DNA of 64,000 nt from Anaerofustis stercorihominis (GTDB taxonomy: Bacteria > Bacillota > Clostridia > Eubacteriales > Anaerofustaceae): the NCBI RefSeq assembly GCF_024623185.1, contig NZ_JANJZK010000003.1, positions 1 to 64,000 of the forward strand, in the 5' to 3' direction. The position numbers and the translations under genes were made by a program. Shown piece by piece: positions 10,601-19,151 of this stretch (its first letter is position 1; the number at the start of each line of letters is the position of its first letter). The notes beneath the pieces are model-generated. The model saw nothing but the letters and a program-made list of their open reading frames with translations. It was not told the DNA's origin and searched no databases.

Positions 10601-11106
10601 TACACTTTATATTTGAAATAATCGATATTGATAAACTTAAAACAGCTGAAAATCTAAAATCAGAAATAGATAATCAAATCAGAGAATTTATAGATAAAAA
10701 AATGCTTAAACAAGAAGAAGTGGATAATATTGATATCAATTATATTTATAATTTCTTTAACAGCAAAATAGGAAAAAAACTTCTAAATTCAAAAAAAATA
10801 TATAGAGAACTTCCATTCAACCTAGCGTTAAAGGCAAAGGATATAACTAGTAAATGGATAGACAGTGAAGAAGAAATCCTTGTTCAGGGGATAATAGACT
10901 TAACTTTTGAAACAGAAGACGGAGCTATGATACTCGTAGATTATAAAACGAACCATTACAATAATGAGGATGAAAAGAAGGAACTTTTAAAAGGATTTGA
11001 AGTTCAGCTTAACTATTATAAAAAAGCAATATCGACACTATTGAACAAAAAAGTGAAGCACAGCTACATATACTTTTTAAGTAAAAATGAAATAGAAGAG
11101 GTTTAA
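7591..11106 (+). CDS. addA: ATP-dependent helicase/nuclease subunit AddA
   Basis: AddA is the UvrD-like 3'-5' motor and one of the two nucleases of AddAB. The 1171-residue protein has a Walker A at residues 22-29 (AGAGCGKT), Walker B as VFVDEYQDTN, the QSIYRFR motif III region, and motif VI as LLYVALTRAKEKL. The C-terminal nuclease motif LVDYKTN is intact. The start lies inside the end of addB, preceded by AAAGGAGG within the addB coding sequence. tmcAL begins one base after its stop. All helicase and nuclease residues that I can check are present, so AddA should supply the ATPase activity even though AddB lacks its own P-loop. Confidence 0.97.
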   Translation: MNWTKSQSDAINTDNKNLLISAGAGCGKTAILTNRIIRLMLEEKTDIDKFLVVTFTNAAASGMKEKIRKLLYSKIKEKGNDKRYLFDQISNLEKANISTLHSFCISIIREYYHLVDVDPAFKIIDSTNANILMDEAFDMLFEDRYKKEDKDFINTSLSYSFNSDEEEFKNILKEIYFFIYNRPNPFKWLREKVELFNADYADIENSIYIDIIKDKINGYLSLALDYSTKAKDKAIGYEANDDLLEILNMDLDGLKNAQNIMKNDLEKFITLKPSDIFKRFKAGGLKAEEKAEVQNLRNESKDILKKALNILTFNYKDIIDVVHNLYPHMKVIEKAIIDFDIYYTHLKSEKGVLEFKDTEHLCLKILEDEKARKEILSKFDYVFVDEYQDTNLVQEAIINKVIKENNLFTVGDVKQSIYRFRQAEPEIFLDRIDKYKKKEKINETIYMNTNFRTNRNIINGINYLFEKIMSEKIGKIDYDENERLIAGRDEEIESKIEVHLINKDTADVDSIDSELSELSTEESEITYIALMINNLIGTDIYDPELKEYRKVKFSDICILHRSANMRIKNVKEIFNKYSIPVMSEKEIEYFKTLEIETIKDFLSIINNFKDDITLLSVMRSPIFNFTVDELLEIKISTREINYYKSVLSFKSKNNVNEVLKEKVIHMLDVINNYYEKSLYTSVPDLISSIYEETNIMDYMSALPFGNIRVNNMKTLLIKAKEYESFSNEGLYGFINFMDYAKIQSESGYAFSEDSENSVNFMSIHKSKGLEFPIVILMGCHKMFNMLDTKKPIMLNKDLGICPSLIDLDNKYKVDSIFKICAKIVENNEILSEEMRLLYVALTRAKEKLILTSYSKDTKKLIEKLPNNVTPYSVEFSNSYIEWIMQGILTKKIYDEENNIIHEDNNFIIYNNKIEDLSTELSTTQNKQKEDEFKLEGTIINKIKSDLNFKYKNIVNTTIPRKAGVSSLKNIDLLEVGNNVINLREAPKFKQKKTALSSAEKGNIIHFIFEIIDIDKLKTAENLKSEIDNQIREFIDKKMLKQEEVDNIDINYIYNFFNSKIGKKLLNSKKIYRELPFNLALKAKDITSKWIDSEEEILVQGIIDLTFETEDGAMILVDYKTNHYNNEDEKKELLKGFEVQLNYYKKAISTLLNKKVKHSYIYFLSKNEIEEV

Positions 11107-11107
11107 T

Positions 11108-12307
11108 ATGAAGACCGTCGGAATAATCAGTGAATATAACCCTTTTCATAACGGACATAAATATCAAATTGAAAAGGTAAAAGAAGAATTGAATGCGGAT
11201 AATGTAGTTTGTATAATGAGCGGAAACTACACTCAAAGAGGAGAGCTATCAATAATAGACAAATATAAAAAATCGGAATTTGCAGTTAAAAACGGTGCAG
11301 ATGTTGTAATTGAGCTCCCATTTGTTTACGCATGCTCTACCGCAGAAATTTTTTCTTCTTCGGCAGTCAGTATTTTAAATAGTTTAGGCATAATAGATTA
11401 TTTATGTTTTGGAATGGAGGACAGTGAAAAACTTGAAGATATAACAGCAGTATGCAAGTTCCTTTTAACAGAGAGCGAAGAATATAAAATTAAACTTAAA
11501 GAGTATTTAAAATTAGGGTATTCTTATATATCATCCAGAGAAAATGCAGTTAAAGATATTTTAAATATAGACACCTCTTTCATGAGTTCTCCCAACAATA
11601 TCTTGGCTATGGAATACATCAAAGAACTGATAAAGTTAAAATCAAATATCAAACCTTATCCTATAAAAAGGACAGCAGCATATAAAAGTACTGACAGCAG
11701 TAATAAATTTTTAAGTGCCTTTGGTATCAGAGAAAAAATACTATCAGGAGAAGATATAAGTAACTTCGTTCCAAGTAATTCATATAACTTCTATTCAACA
11801 TTAAATAGAGCAAATTCCCAAGTTATAGAAAATTACTTCAGCACGATTAAAAACATTATTTTATCAATGGAAAGTGAAGAACTATATAAATATGCAGATA
11901 TGGAAATAGGTCTTAACAACAGGATTTATAACAATATATTTGAAAGTAAAGATATAGAAGATTTGCTTAATCGAGTAGCAACAAAAAGATATACAAAGAA
12001 TAGAATAAGAAGGATTTTAATCCACATCCTTACAAACTACACTAAAGATGAACTTAATAAATATAAAATGCATACTCCGAAGTTTATTAAAGTATTGGGA
12101 TTTAATAGCAACGGCAGAGAATTATTAAAACAGATAAAGAATAATGATATAAAAATATTTAATAATTATAATAAAGATATAAATAAATTAAATGAACCGG
12201 ATAAAGAAATAATCAAAAAAAATATTAAAGCGGATAATATATATAATGTAAATCACGATAAATTCAATCTTGACTTTTATAAAATGGCATTTTACAAGGA
12301 CAAGTAG
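11108..12307 (+). CDS. tmcAL: tRNA(Met) cytidine acetate ligase TmcAL (YlbM family)
   Basis: TmcAL uses acetate and ATP to make N4-acetylcytidine at the wobble position of elongator tRNA-Met. The 399-residue protein opens with GIISEYNPFHNGHKYQ, which contains the HNGH nucleotidyltransferase signature of the family. Further conserved blocks are VVCIMSGNYTQRGE and the FGMEDSE segment. The ATG starts one base after the addA stop, and the ribosome site AGAGG lies in the last addA codons, so translation is coupled. ylbJ follows 14 bases later, reproducing the ylbM-ylbJ proximity seen in other Firmicutes. The assignment is by family; activity is inferred. Confidence 0.92.
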   Translation: MKTVGIISEYNPFHNGHKYQIEKVKEELNADNVVCIMSGNYTQRGELSIIDKYKKSEFAVKNGADVVIELPFVYACSTAEIFSSSAVSILNSLGIIDYLCFGMEDSEKLEDITAVCKFLLTESEEYKIKLKEYLKLGYSYISSRENAVKDILNIDTSFMSSPNNILAMEYIKELIKLKSNIKPYPIKRTAAYKSTDSSNKFLSAFGIREKILSGEDISNFVPSNSYNFYSTLNRANSQVIENYFSTIKNIILSMESEELYKYADMEIGLNNRIYNNIFESKDIEDLLNRVATKRYTKNRIRRILIHILTNYTKDELNKYKMHTPKFIKVLGFNSNGRELLKQIKNNDIKIFNNYNKDINKLNEPDKEIIKKNIKADNIYNVNHDKFNLDFYKMAFYKDK

Positions 12308-12321
12308 CATATATTTAAAAT

Positions 12322-13416
12322 ATGAAAAAGAAAAATTTTTTATATTTTATTATTTTAATGACAATTTTAATATATTTATTCATAGAAACAAAAACAGCTA
12401 TGGCAGCTGTAAAAGAAGGCGGAATGCTATTTTTTACAAGTGTACTACCATCTTTATTTCCATTTCTTGTACTTTCAAATATGTTTTTTAAATTGGACTA
12501 TGCAAAATATATGGCAAAAATATTTTCCCCATTCATGTCTAAATACTTTAAATTAAGCGGAAAAGGTGCATATCCGCTTATTACAAGTATGATTTCGGGT
12601 TATCCAATAGGAAGCAAGACCGTAAGTGAGATGTATCTTAATAATCAGCTGTCATTTAATGAAGCAAATAAACTGATTTCTATTTGTTCTACACCGGGAC
12701 CTATATTCGTTATAGGAACGGTAGCGACTGCCTTTTTAAATCTTCCGGCGTCCGGTCTTATAATACTTCCAAGCATTTATATGGCACTATTTATATATGC
12801 TCGATTATTTTTTAAAAGAGAAAATCATGTTTTTATGGGTTCAAATAAGCAAACATATAAAAAACATTATAACGTCGGAAAAATATTTGCAGAAAGCGTA
12901 AGCAACAGTATGGATACACTGATAAACGTACTTGGTTACATAATGTTTTTTTCACTTATTATAAATTTAATGGATACCACATTACTTACACATCTGGATA
13001 TCCTTCCATTTAAAATAAATATGTTTTTATCCAATTTTATTAAAGGTATAATGGAAATGACAATAGGTATTAAAGGTCTGAGCGAACTTAATTTTATTTC
13101 TGCCCCTATTATGATAGGTGTAATAACTTTCCTTTTATCATTCGGAGGCTTATGTGCAAATATGCAATGTATTTCATTCATTTCAAATACAAATTTGAGT
13201 ATAGGAAAATACCTGTTATCAAAACTATCTCTGGGTTTGATATCCGGAGGAATATCATATATATTGAGTTTTATTTTCCTTAAAGATGCTACGCTTACTT
13301 TTAATATAGGGATGAAAATACCATTTATGTTTAATTTGACCTCTTCATTGATATTTGTCACAGTATATACTTTTACTTTAATAACACTAATTACTTTAAT
13401 AAAAAAAGAGATATGA
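12322..13416 (+). CDS. ylbJ: YlbJ-like integral membrane protein (nucleoside recognition/Gate family)
   Basis: A polytopic membrane protein of 364 residues with roughly eight hydrophobic segments. The first is at residues 5-20, and others include LFFTSVLPSLFPFLVLSNMF. The SGYPIGSKTV motif is the signature of YlbJ, described in Bacillus as a sporulation protein whose loss affects spore cortex formation. It is the last gene of the murI-to-ylbJ operon, and its stop codon lies inside the shared terminator stem. No other sporulation gene is in the window, so a sporulation role here is not certain. Related Gate-domain transporters are the alternative. The start is ATG at 12322. Confidence 0.85.
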   Translation: MKKKNFLYFIILMTILIYLFIETKTAMAAVKEGGMLFFTSVLPSLFPFLVLSNMFFKLDYAKYMAKIFSPFMSKYFKLSGKGAYPLITSMISGYPIGSKTVSEMYLNNQLSFNEANKLISICSTPGPIFVIGTVATAFLNLPASGLIILPSIYMALFIYARLFFKRENHVFMGSNKQTYKKHYNVGKIFAESVSNSMDTLINVLGYIMFFSLIINLMDTTLLTHLDILPFKINMFLSNFIKGIMEMTIGIKGLSELNFISAPIMIGVITFLLSFGGLCANMQCISFISNTNLSIGKYLLSKLSLGLISGGISYILSFIFLKDATLTFNIGMKIPFMFNLTSSLIFVTVYTFTLITLITLIKKEI

Positions 13417-13431
13417 TTTCATATCTCTTTT
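13404..13431. terminator. Bidirectional terminator between ylbJ and the convergent operon
   Basis: A perfect 13-base inverted repeat (13404-13416 and 13419-13431) has arms AAAAGAGATATGA and TCATATCTCTTTT and only two unpaired bases between them. The A and T ends provide a U-rich tail in both directions, so it can end both the plus-strand ylbJ transcript and the minus-strand operon. It includes the ylbJ stop codon. Confidence 0.85.
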
Positions 13432-13433
13432 AA

Positions 13434-13925
13434 TTATTTTTCTTCTCTTACTTCCGGCGGTCTTGAGTTTGTAGCAGACTTTCTCATCTCTTTTAGTTCA
13501 ACCTTATTGTCTTCCACCACATTGATCATATCCCTTAATTTATCCTGAAGATCTTTAAGCATTGCGGCAGAATATTCGATAGAACCTATTCTCATATTAA
13601 GCGATTCCGTATTAGCCTTTTTAAGCATATCTTCAGCTTTATTATATGCACTTCTGGTAATTTCATCGGAATCTATAAGTTCTTTAACTTTTCTTTCTGC
13701 GGCATTCATAATTTTGTTCGCTTCTCTTTCCGCATTGCCTATAATCATTTTCTCTTGTTCATTTATCCTTATTGCATCTTTTAAATCTCCCGGCATCTCT
13801 GCTCTGATTTCATCCAACAAATCAAGAACTTCATCAGGATCCACAATAATCTTTGTAGAAAAAGGAACAGTAGCACCATTTTCAACTAAATCTTGAAGTT
13901 TATCCAATAATTCTAATACTTTCAT
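13434..13925 (-). CDS. Coiled-coil protein resembling V-ATPase subunit H / DivIVA-type proteins
   Basis: A 163-residue, highly charged, soluble protein. Residues 1-45 are a short helical region, and residues 55-150 form a long predicted coiled coil (EREANKIMNAAERKVKELI and following heptads). Proteins of this kind next to coaD in Clostridia are usually labelled as ATPase subunit H-like (COG2811 type), although no ATPase genes are nearby. That label reflects coiled-coil similarity, and I would not infer a role in an ATPase. A scaffolding or division-linked role is possible but not shown. It starts two bases after coaD and ends the asp23-to-coaD operon, followed by the shared terminator. Confidence 0.8.
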   Translation of the reverse strand: MKVLELLDKLQDLVENGATVPFSTKIIVDPDEVLDLLDEIRAEMPGDLKDAIRINEQEKMIIGNAEREANKIMNAAERKVKELIDSDEITRSAYNKAEDMLKKANTESLNMRIGSIEYSAAMLKDLQDKLRDMINVVEDNKVELKEMRKSATNSRPPEVREEK

Positions 13926-13927
13926 AT

Positions 13928-14413
13928 TTACTCTCCCTTATATTTTTCTATAAGTGCTTTATTAACACATTCAGGAACCATTGTAGAAACATCTCCTCCA
14001 AATTCCGCAATCTGTTTAATATTACTTGAAGAAACATATGTATATTCATTACTCGCAACAAAAAATACACTTTCTACTTCCTTGTTTAGCTTTCTGTTTA
14101 TAGTTGCCATTTGAAACTCATATTCAAAATCCGTCAAGGCTCTAAGTCCTCTTATCAGAATATAAGTATCTTTTATATTGCAGTAATCAGCAATAAGCCC
14201 TGTATAAACATCGACCTCAACTCTATCTCCCAAGTCTTCTATACTCTCTTTAAGAAATCTGACTCTTTCGTCAAGTGAAAACAAATGAGACTTTGTGGTA
14301 TTTTCCATAAGTACCACATATATTTTATCAAAAACTTTCGCCCCTCTTTTGATAATATCAACATGACCGCTGGTGATAGGGTCAAAGCTTCCTGCATATA
14401 TTGCTTTCTTCAT
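13928..14413 (-). CDS. coaD: Phosphopantetheine adenylyltransferase
   Basis: Catalyses the penultimate step of coenzyme A synthesis, 4'-phosphopantetheine plus ATP to dephospho-CoA, in the cytoplasm. The 161-residue length is typical. The nucleotidyltransferase motif is seen as GSFDPITSGHVDII, and the second substrate-binding block as YTYVSSSNIKQIAEFGG. The LIRGLRALTDFEYEFQM segment is also diagnostic. rsmD ends one base before this ATG, and the pair rsmD-coaD is a conserved bacterial gene neighbourhood. There is no sign of truncation. Confidence 0.97.
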   Translation of the reverse strand: MKKAIYAGSFDPITSGHVDIIKRGAKVFDKIYVVLMENTTKSHLFSLDERVRFLKESIEDLGDRVEVDVYTGLIADYCNIKDTYILIRGLRALTDFEYEFQMATINRKLNKEVESVFFVASNEYTYVSSSNIKQIAEFGGDVSTMVPECVNKALIEKYKGE

Positions 14414-14956
14414 TTAATCCTCCGTAACAAAAAAGTCAATACTTGTAAGAGAATAAGACTTTGTTTTTATATTAACCAATTTTTCAACCGGCTCAAGAGG
14501 TATATTCTTATCATGTTCGACAATCAATATCCCATCTTTACATAGTATATCACATTTAACGACATTTTCTATCAAATTTTTCAGTTTTTCATAATTATAT
14601 GGAGGATCCAAAAATATGACATCAAACTTGTCTTTTGTGGTATTTACAAAGCTTATTGCATCTTTTTTGATTACGGTACTCTGCTCTTCACATTTGGTCT
14701 TTTTTATATTTTTCTTTATTAAACGAAAGCTGTCCATATTATTATCTACAAAAATACTTTTTTTACACCCTCTGCTTATAGCTTCTATTCCTATTGCTCC
14801 GCTTCCAGAAAATAAATCCAAAAACAAACTATCAGGTATATAAGGCATAATTATATTAAATAAATCTTCTTTAATCCTGTCCGTAGTCGGTCTGACCCTT
14901 CTGTCTTTGGGATTTTCCAAATTGGTTCCTCTCATTTTACCTGCTATTACTCTCAT
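14414..14956 (-). CDS. rsmD: 16S rRNA (guanine966-N2)-methyltransferase RsmD
   Basis: RsmD methylates G966 of 16S rRNA using S-adenosylmethionine. The protein shows RVRPTTDRIKEDLFN, the SAM-binding FLDLFSGSGAIGIEA and the catalytic IFLDPPYNY (DPPY). I place the start at the ATG at 14956, giving 180 residues beginning MRVIAGKMRG. A longer frame from a GTG at 14974 is possible, but its codons 3-5 form the AGAGGT ribosome site of the ATG, and the family starts at RVIAG. The gene follows recG with eight bases between and runs directly into coaD. Confidence 0.94.
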   Translation of the reverse strand: MRVIAGKMRGTNLENPKDRRVRPTTDRIKEDLFNIIMPYIPDSLFLDLFSGSGAIGIEAISRGCKKSIFVDNNMDSFRLIKKNIKKTKCEEQSTVIKKDAISFVNTTKDKFDVIFLDPPYNYEKLKNLIENVVKCDILCKDGILIVEHDKNIPLEPVEKLVNIKTKSYSLTSIDFFVTED

Positions 14957-14964
14957 TTTTACCT

Positions 14965-16992
14965 CTAATTCCACGTAATATCTTTTGTAACATTATCATA
15001 CTTATTTTTTATATATTTTAAATAATTTCTGTTTACCTCATTATCATCATTCAATATTTTATCCATTGCCGTTTTGGATTTATTAAATAACTCACTATTT
15101 TCGATTAACTTATATATATTGTATCCTCCCTTGCCGCTTTGTCGGTAACCGAGGATATCTCCGCTTCCTCTGGTTTTTAAATCAAATAATGCAATTTCAA
15201 AACCATCGTTATTTTTTGAAAGGAAATTTAATCTTTCAATACTTTTTTTACTAGGATTTTCGCTTAAAAGTATACAGTAAGAATCTTTATTATTTCTTCC
15301 AACTCTGCCTCTTAACTGATGAAGAGATGCAAGTCCGAACCTATCCGCACCTTCTATTATTATAAGTGTTGCGTTTTTACTGTCAATCCCCACTTCTATG
15401 ACACTTGTAGCAATGAGAGCACTTATTGCTCCGTTATAAAAATCTTCCATAATTTTTTCTTTTTCATCTTCATCCATTTTCCCATGTATCAAAGCAGCAT
15501 TTACATTTTTAAAGTATGTTTTTTTTAGCTTCTTATAAGTTTTTTCCGCAGCCTCTAAATCATCGCTGTCTATTGATGGACATACGATATATACTTGATT
15601 GTTTTTAGCTATTTCCTTAAGGGCAAATCTATATATCCTGTCATAATAAGAATAATCCTTATAATATGTCTTTATTTCTTTCCTGCCTCCCGGTTTTTTA
15701 TCGATAATACTTACGTCCAAATCCTTATATATACTAAGCATAAGTGTTCTTGGAATGGGCGTAGCGCTCATAACAAGAGTATGTACACTCTCTCCTTTTT
15801 TATCTAAAAAACCCCTTTGAGCCACACCAAACCTATGCTGTTCATCTATGACCGCCAGTCCGAGATTATTATATTTTACTTTGGAAGAGAACACTGCATG
15901 AGTCCCGACTATTATCTTGCTTTCGCCGCACTCAATCCTCTCATAGGCTTCTCTCTTCTCTTTAGCTGTCATTTTGGAATGTAATAATTCAACTTTAACA
16001 TCAAGTTTATCAAATATCTCTTTTATGCTTTGATAATGCTGCATTGCAAGTATTTTGGTCGGAGCGCAAAAAGCTGCCTGACAACCATTTAATACAGTCA
16101 AATATACTGCATATAAAGCAACTACGGTCTTCCCGCTCCCCACATCACCTTGAACCAGCCTGTTCATCTTAACTCCCGATATTAAATCTTCCTCAATCTC
16201 TGTTATGACCTTATTTTGTGAGGGAGTTAATTCAAAAGGAATTAACTCCATAAATTTATTTTTATTTATTATTTCAAATATTTCACCCTTTTTACCGAGA
16301 TTTAAATTTTTATTTAAAATAATAGATAAATTAAATCCGCAGAATTCATCAAATGTCATTCGTTCATTTGCTTTCAAAGTATCTTCCAAAGAATTGGGGA
16401 TGTGAATATTTTTATATGCATCACTAAGCGAAATAAGACCATATTCCCTCTTTATCTCAAATGGAATATAATCTATGATATCTGCTTTACATAAAGCAGA
16501 AGATATAAAGTTTTTAAAATCTTTATTTGTAAGCTTATTTTTTGTAGACAGCGGATAAACCGGATTAAGTCCGTTTTTAATCGAAACATTATCTTCTAAC
16601 TTTGAATATTTGGGAGATACCATTTCAAAGTAATTCCCATTTTTTTCGACTTTTCCATATAGTTTATACGAAGTATCTTTTTTGAAGTAAGAGGATATAT
16701 ATGGATTATTAAAGAAGGTAGCATAAAAAATACTACCTTCGCTTAAGAATTTTATTTTTGTTATTTTTAAATTTTTTCTAACTATCCTGGTTTTAAGAGC
16801 TTCCAGGAAAGTACACTTTACCAAAGCTTTTGTTCCCGGTCTTACTTTATTTATCGAAGTGATATCTCCTACGACTTCGTAAGTCCTGGGATAATAGTCA
16901 AGTAAATCTTCTAAAGTATAAATGCCCATACTATTTAAAGCTTGTTCTTTTTTCTCTCCAACGCCCTTTAAATCGCTTAATTTACAACTCAT
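14965..16992 (-). CDS. recG: ATP-dependent DNA helicase RecG
   Basis: RecG remodels stalled replication forks and Holliday junctions. The 675-residue protein has the N-terminal wedge/OB domain (about residues 1-240) followed by two RecA-like helicase lobes. Visible motifs are Walker A GDVGSGKTVVA, motif II DEQHRFG, motif III SATPIPRTL and motif VI QLRGRVGR. The helix-hairpin-helix-like opening GVGEKKEQALNSMGI is typical. The gene starts two bases after the fakA-like stop, in the conserved Firmicutes order asp23-yloV-recG. Length and motifs are complete. Confidence 0.97.
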   Translation of the reverse strand: MSCKLSDLKGVGEKKEQALNSMGIYTLEDLLDYYPRTYEVVGDITSINKVRPGTKALVKCTFLEALKTRIVRKNLKITKIKFLSEGSIFYATFFNNPYISSYFKKDTSYKLYGKVEKNGNYFEMVSPKYSKLEDNVSIKNGLNPVYPLSTKNKLTNKDFKNFISSALCKADIIDYIPFEIKREYGLISLSDAYKNIHIPNSLEDTLKANERMTFDEFCGFNLSIILNKNLNLGKKGEIFEIINKNKFMELIPFELTPSQNKVITEIEEDLISGVKMNRLVQGDVGSGKTVVALYAVYLTVLNGCQAAFCAPTKILAMQHYQSIKEIFDKLDVKVELLHSKMTAKEKREAYERIECGESKIIVGTHAVFSSKVKYNNLGLAVIDEQHRFGVAQRGFLDKKGESVHTLVMSATPIPRTLMLSIYKDLDVSIIDKKPGGRKEIKTYYKDYSYYDRIYRFALKEIAKNNQVYIVCPSIDSDDLEAAEKTYKKLKKTYFKNVNAALIHGKMDEDEKEKIMEDFYNGAISALIATSVIEVGIDSKNATLIIIEGADRFGLASLHQLRGRVGRNNKDSYCILLSENPSKKSIERLNFLSKNNDGFEIALFDLKTRGSGDILGYRQSGKGGYNIYKLIENSELFNKSKTAMDKILNDDNEVNRNYLKYIKNKYDNVTKDITWN

Positions 16993-16994
16993 TT

Positions 16995-18644
16995 TTATTC
17001 TACGCTAACAATATAATAATATAAAGGCTGTCCTCCGTATGTTATTTCAACATCCAAGTCAGAATATTTTTCTTCAACCATTTTACCTATTTTTTCAGCT
17101 TCGGCTTCTTTTACATCTTCACCGTAATAGATACTTATAAGTTCACTGTCATCATCTACCATTTCATCGATCAAACTTAAGGTCGCTTCACTTATATCTT
17201 TTGTATCAGCTACAATATCAGAGCCTAATATACCTAAAATATCACCTTCGGAAATCTTCTTCTCTCCTATGCTCGTATCTCTTACTGCAAAAGTTACTTG
17301 CCCTGTTTTGACTTCTTCCATAGCTTCGCTCATGTTTTCTGCATTATCTTCAAGGCTTGAATCAGGTTCAAATACCATTAGGGCTGAAATACATTCAGGA
17401 ATGGTTCTTGTTTTAACAACTTCGATATTCTTTTCGCTTATATCTTTTGCCTGAGTAGCCGCCATAATAATATTCTTATTATTAGGCATCAATAAATAAT
17501 TTTTACCGTTGGTGTTATCTATTATATCAAGGAAATCCTGAGTTGAAGGGTTCATTGTCTGACCGCCTTCGATCACATAATCCATACCAAGATCTTTTAA
17601 AATTTTACTCATACCGCTTCCCGCAGCGACACCGATAAATATATACTCTTTTTCTTCTGATGAATATTTATTATCTTCTTTTTTATCTTCTTCATTCTTA
17701 ATGATTATTTCATTATGCTGTTCTCTCATGTTCTCAATTTTAATTTTAGAAAGATCTCCGCATGTAGCAGCCATTTTCATCGCATTCCAAGGGACATTTG
17801 TGTGAACATGGATTTTAATGATACCATTATCATGAACAGCAACCAGTGAGTCACCGATAGGAGTCAATTTATCTTTTAATGCCGCCGTTAAGGCACTTTC
17901 ATATTTTAAATTTTCTTTATGAACTTTTATTAAAAATTCAGTACAGTATCCGTATTTTATATCGGAAGAATCGATTTCAAATCCTTTTACTCCGCTTTCT
18001 TCCTTTTCTACTTCTTCAACGTCAATAAATATGACTTCCTCGCCTCTAAGCACCTTTAATGCACCTTCGAATAGACAAAGAAGACCTCTTCCTCCGGCAT
18101 CTACAACACCTGCTTCTTTTAGAACAGGAAGTAGATTTGGGGTATTTTGAAGAGATTTTTCTCCCGCATCAAGTACATGAGAAACAAATTCTTCGACATT
18201 TGAATAACTCTTTCCATGTTCTTTTGCAAACTCATTCATTTCTCTTGCAACGGTAAGTATCGTTCCTTCGGTAGGTTTCATAACCGCTCTGTAAGCCATT
18301 TTAGTAGAAAGTTCAAATGCACCGATCAAAGCATCGATATCTATTTCTTTGACATCTTTTAAACCTTTTGCAAATCCTCTGAAAAGCTGAGATAAAATAA
18401 CACCCGAGTTTCCTCTGGCACCCATAAGAGCACCGCTTGACATGCTTGCGGCAACATCTCCTATTTTATCGCTCGTAACTTTACTCATCTCCTCTACCGC
18501 TGTCTTAACGGTAAGAGACATATTCGTTCCGGTATCCCCGTCCGGAACCGGGAAAACATTAAGGTTATTAACCATTTGTTTGTTGTTTTCCAAATTGGCA
18601 TAAGCGCCTTTTAACACTTTTTTAAACATACTTGCATCTATCAT
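16995..18644 (-). CDS. fakA: DAK-domain fatty acid kinase FakA-like protein (YloV family)
   Basis: FakA binds ATP and phosphorylates fatty acids delivered by a FakB (DegV) partner, feeding exogenous fatty acids into phospholipid synthesis. The 549-residue protein has an N-terminal DhaL/DAK2 domain with the metal- and nucleotide-binding segment FPVPDGDTGTNMSLT and the MGARGNSGVILSQLFRG block. A middle domain and a C-terminal YloV domain (GGQPLYYYIVSVE end) follow. No fakB gene is in the window. It lies between asp23 and recG, as in Bacillus yloU-yloV-recG. The kinase role is inferred from the family; homologues were long annotated simply as DAK-phosphatase proteins. Confidence 0.9.
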   Translation of the reverse strand: MIDASMFKKVLKGAYANLENNKQMVNNLNVFPVPDGDTGTNMSLTVKTAVEEMSKVTSDKIGDVAASMSSGALMGARGNSGVILSQLFRGFAKGLKDVKEIDIDALIGAFELSTKMAYRAVMKPTEGTILTVAREMNEFAKEHGKSYSNVEEFVSHVLDAGEKSLQNTPNLLPVLKEAGVVDAGGRGLLCLFEGALKVLRGEEVIFIDVEEVEKEESGVKGFEIDSSDIKYGYCTEFLIKVHKENLKYESALTAALKDKLTPIGDSLVAVHDNGIIKIHVHTNVPWNAMKMAATCGDLSKIKIENMREQHNEIIIKNEEDKKEDNKYSSEEKEYIFIGVAAGSGMSKILKDLGMDYVIEGGQTMNPSTQDFLDIIDNTNGKNYLLMPNNKNIIMAATQAKDISEKNIEVVKTRTIPECISALMVFEPDSSLEDNAENMSEAMEEVKTGQVTFAVRDTSIGEKKISEGDILGILGSDIVADTKDISEATLSLIDEMVDDDSELISIYYGEDVKEAEAEKIGKMVEEKYSDLDVEITYGGQPLYYYIVSVE

Positions 18645-18666
18645 ATCCCAAAACCTCGTAGTTATT

Positions 18667-19023
18667 TTATTGATTAGCTCTTACGCTTTGAACGTGAACG
18701 TTGATTTTCTTGATTTTTAGTCCCGTTTGTTTTTCTATATTATATTTTACAGTATCGATCAGATTTTCTGCAACAGTAACAATTTTCACGCCAAATTCAA
18801 CAATAACGTAAATATCGATAACAAGTCTTCCGTCTTCATCTACTACCTTAACACCTTTTCTAAGGTTTTCCTTTTTTAACAGTTCTATTATCCCGTTGGT
18901 AACACTTCTGCTTGCCATACCGACAATACCGAAACATTCCATGGCACAAAGCCCAACCATTTGTTCAATGATTTCCGTAGAGATATTTACATCTCCTATA
19001 TTATCCGTCATTTTAGCGTACAT
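18667..19023 (-). CDS. Asp23/Gls24 family envelope-stress protein (YloU-like)
   Basis: A small cytoplasmic protein of 118 residues in the Asp23 (DUF322) family, members of which associate with the inner face of the membrane and respond to envelope stress. Typical blocks are STEIIEQMVGLCAMECFGIVGMASR, cited here only as positions 15-40, the EFGVKIVTVAENLIDTV strand-helix segment, and the final INVHVQSVR. It is the first gene of the operon that runs through fakA, recG, rsmD and coaD, with 22 bases to fakA. The ATG is preceded by TTAAGGAGA. A TATAAT box lies in the AT-rich DNA upstream, but no convincing -35 accompanies it. Confidence 0.9.
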   Translation of the reverse strand: MYAKMTDNIGDVNISTEIIEQMVGLCAMECFGIVGMASRSVTNGIIELLKKENLRKGVKVVDEDGRLVIDIYVIVEFGVKIVTVAENLIDTVKYNIEKQTGLKIKKINVHVQSVRANQ

Positions 19024-19151
19024 TAAAATTATCTCCTTAATTAACTATATTTATCTTTATTATATCATAATAAGATTTTAAAAAAATAGCTTTTGTCATT
19101 TTTTTATTATTTCCAAAAGGTAATATATCATAACCAAAACAATTTAACAAC

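Noticed and set aside
12936-13361. A 141-residue minus-strand frame inside ylbJ
   Set aside because: It is wholly contained in ylbJ, without an independent ribosome site or promoter, and its composition is that of antisense to a membrane protein.
13404-13431. Palindromes such as this considered as mobile-element ends or a CRISPR-like array
   Set aside because: They are single, at gene ends, and have U-tailed stems, so they are terminators; no repeated spacer pattern, transposase or target-site duplication was found.
13434-13925. Calling this gene a V-type ATPase subunit
   Set aside because: No other ATPase subunit is nearby; similarity is limited to coiled-coil character, so I list it only as a coiled-coil protein.
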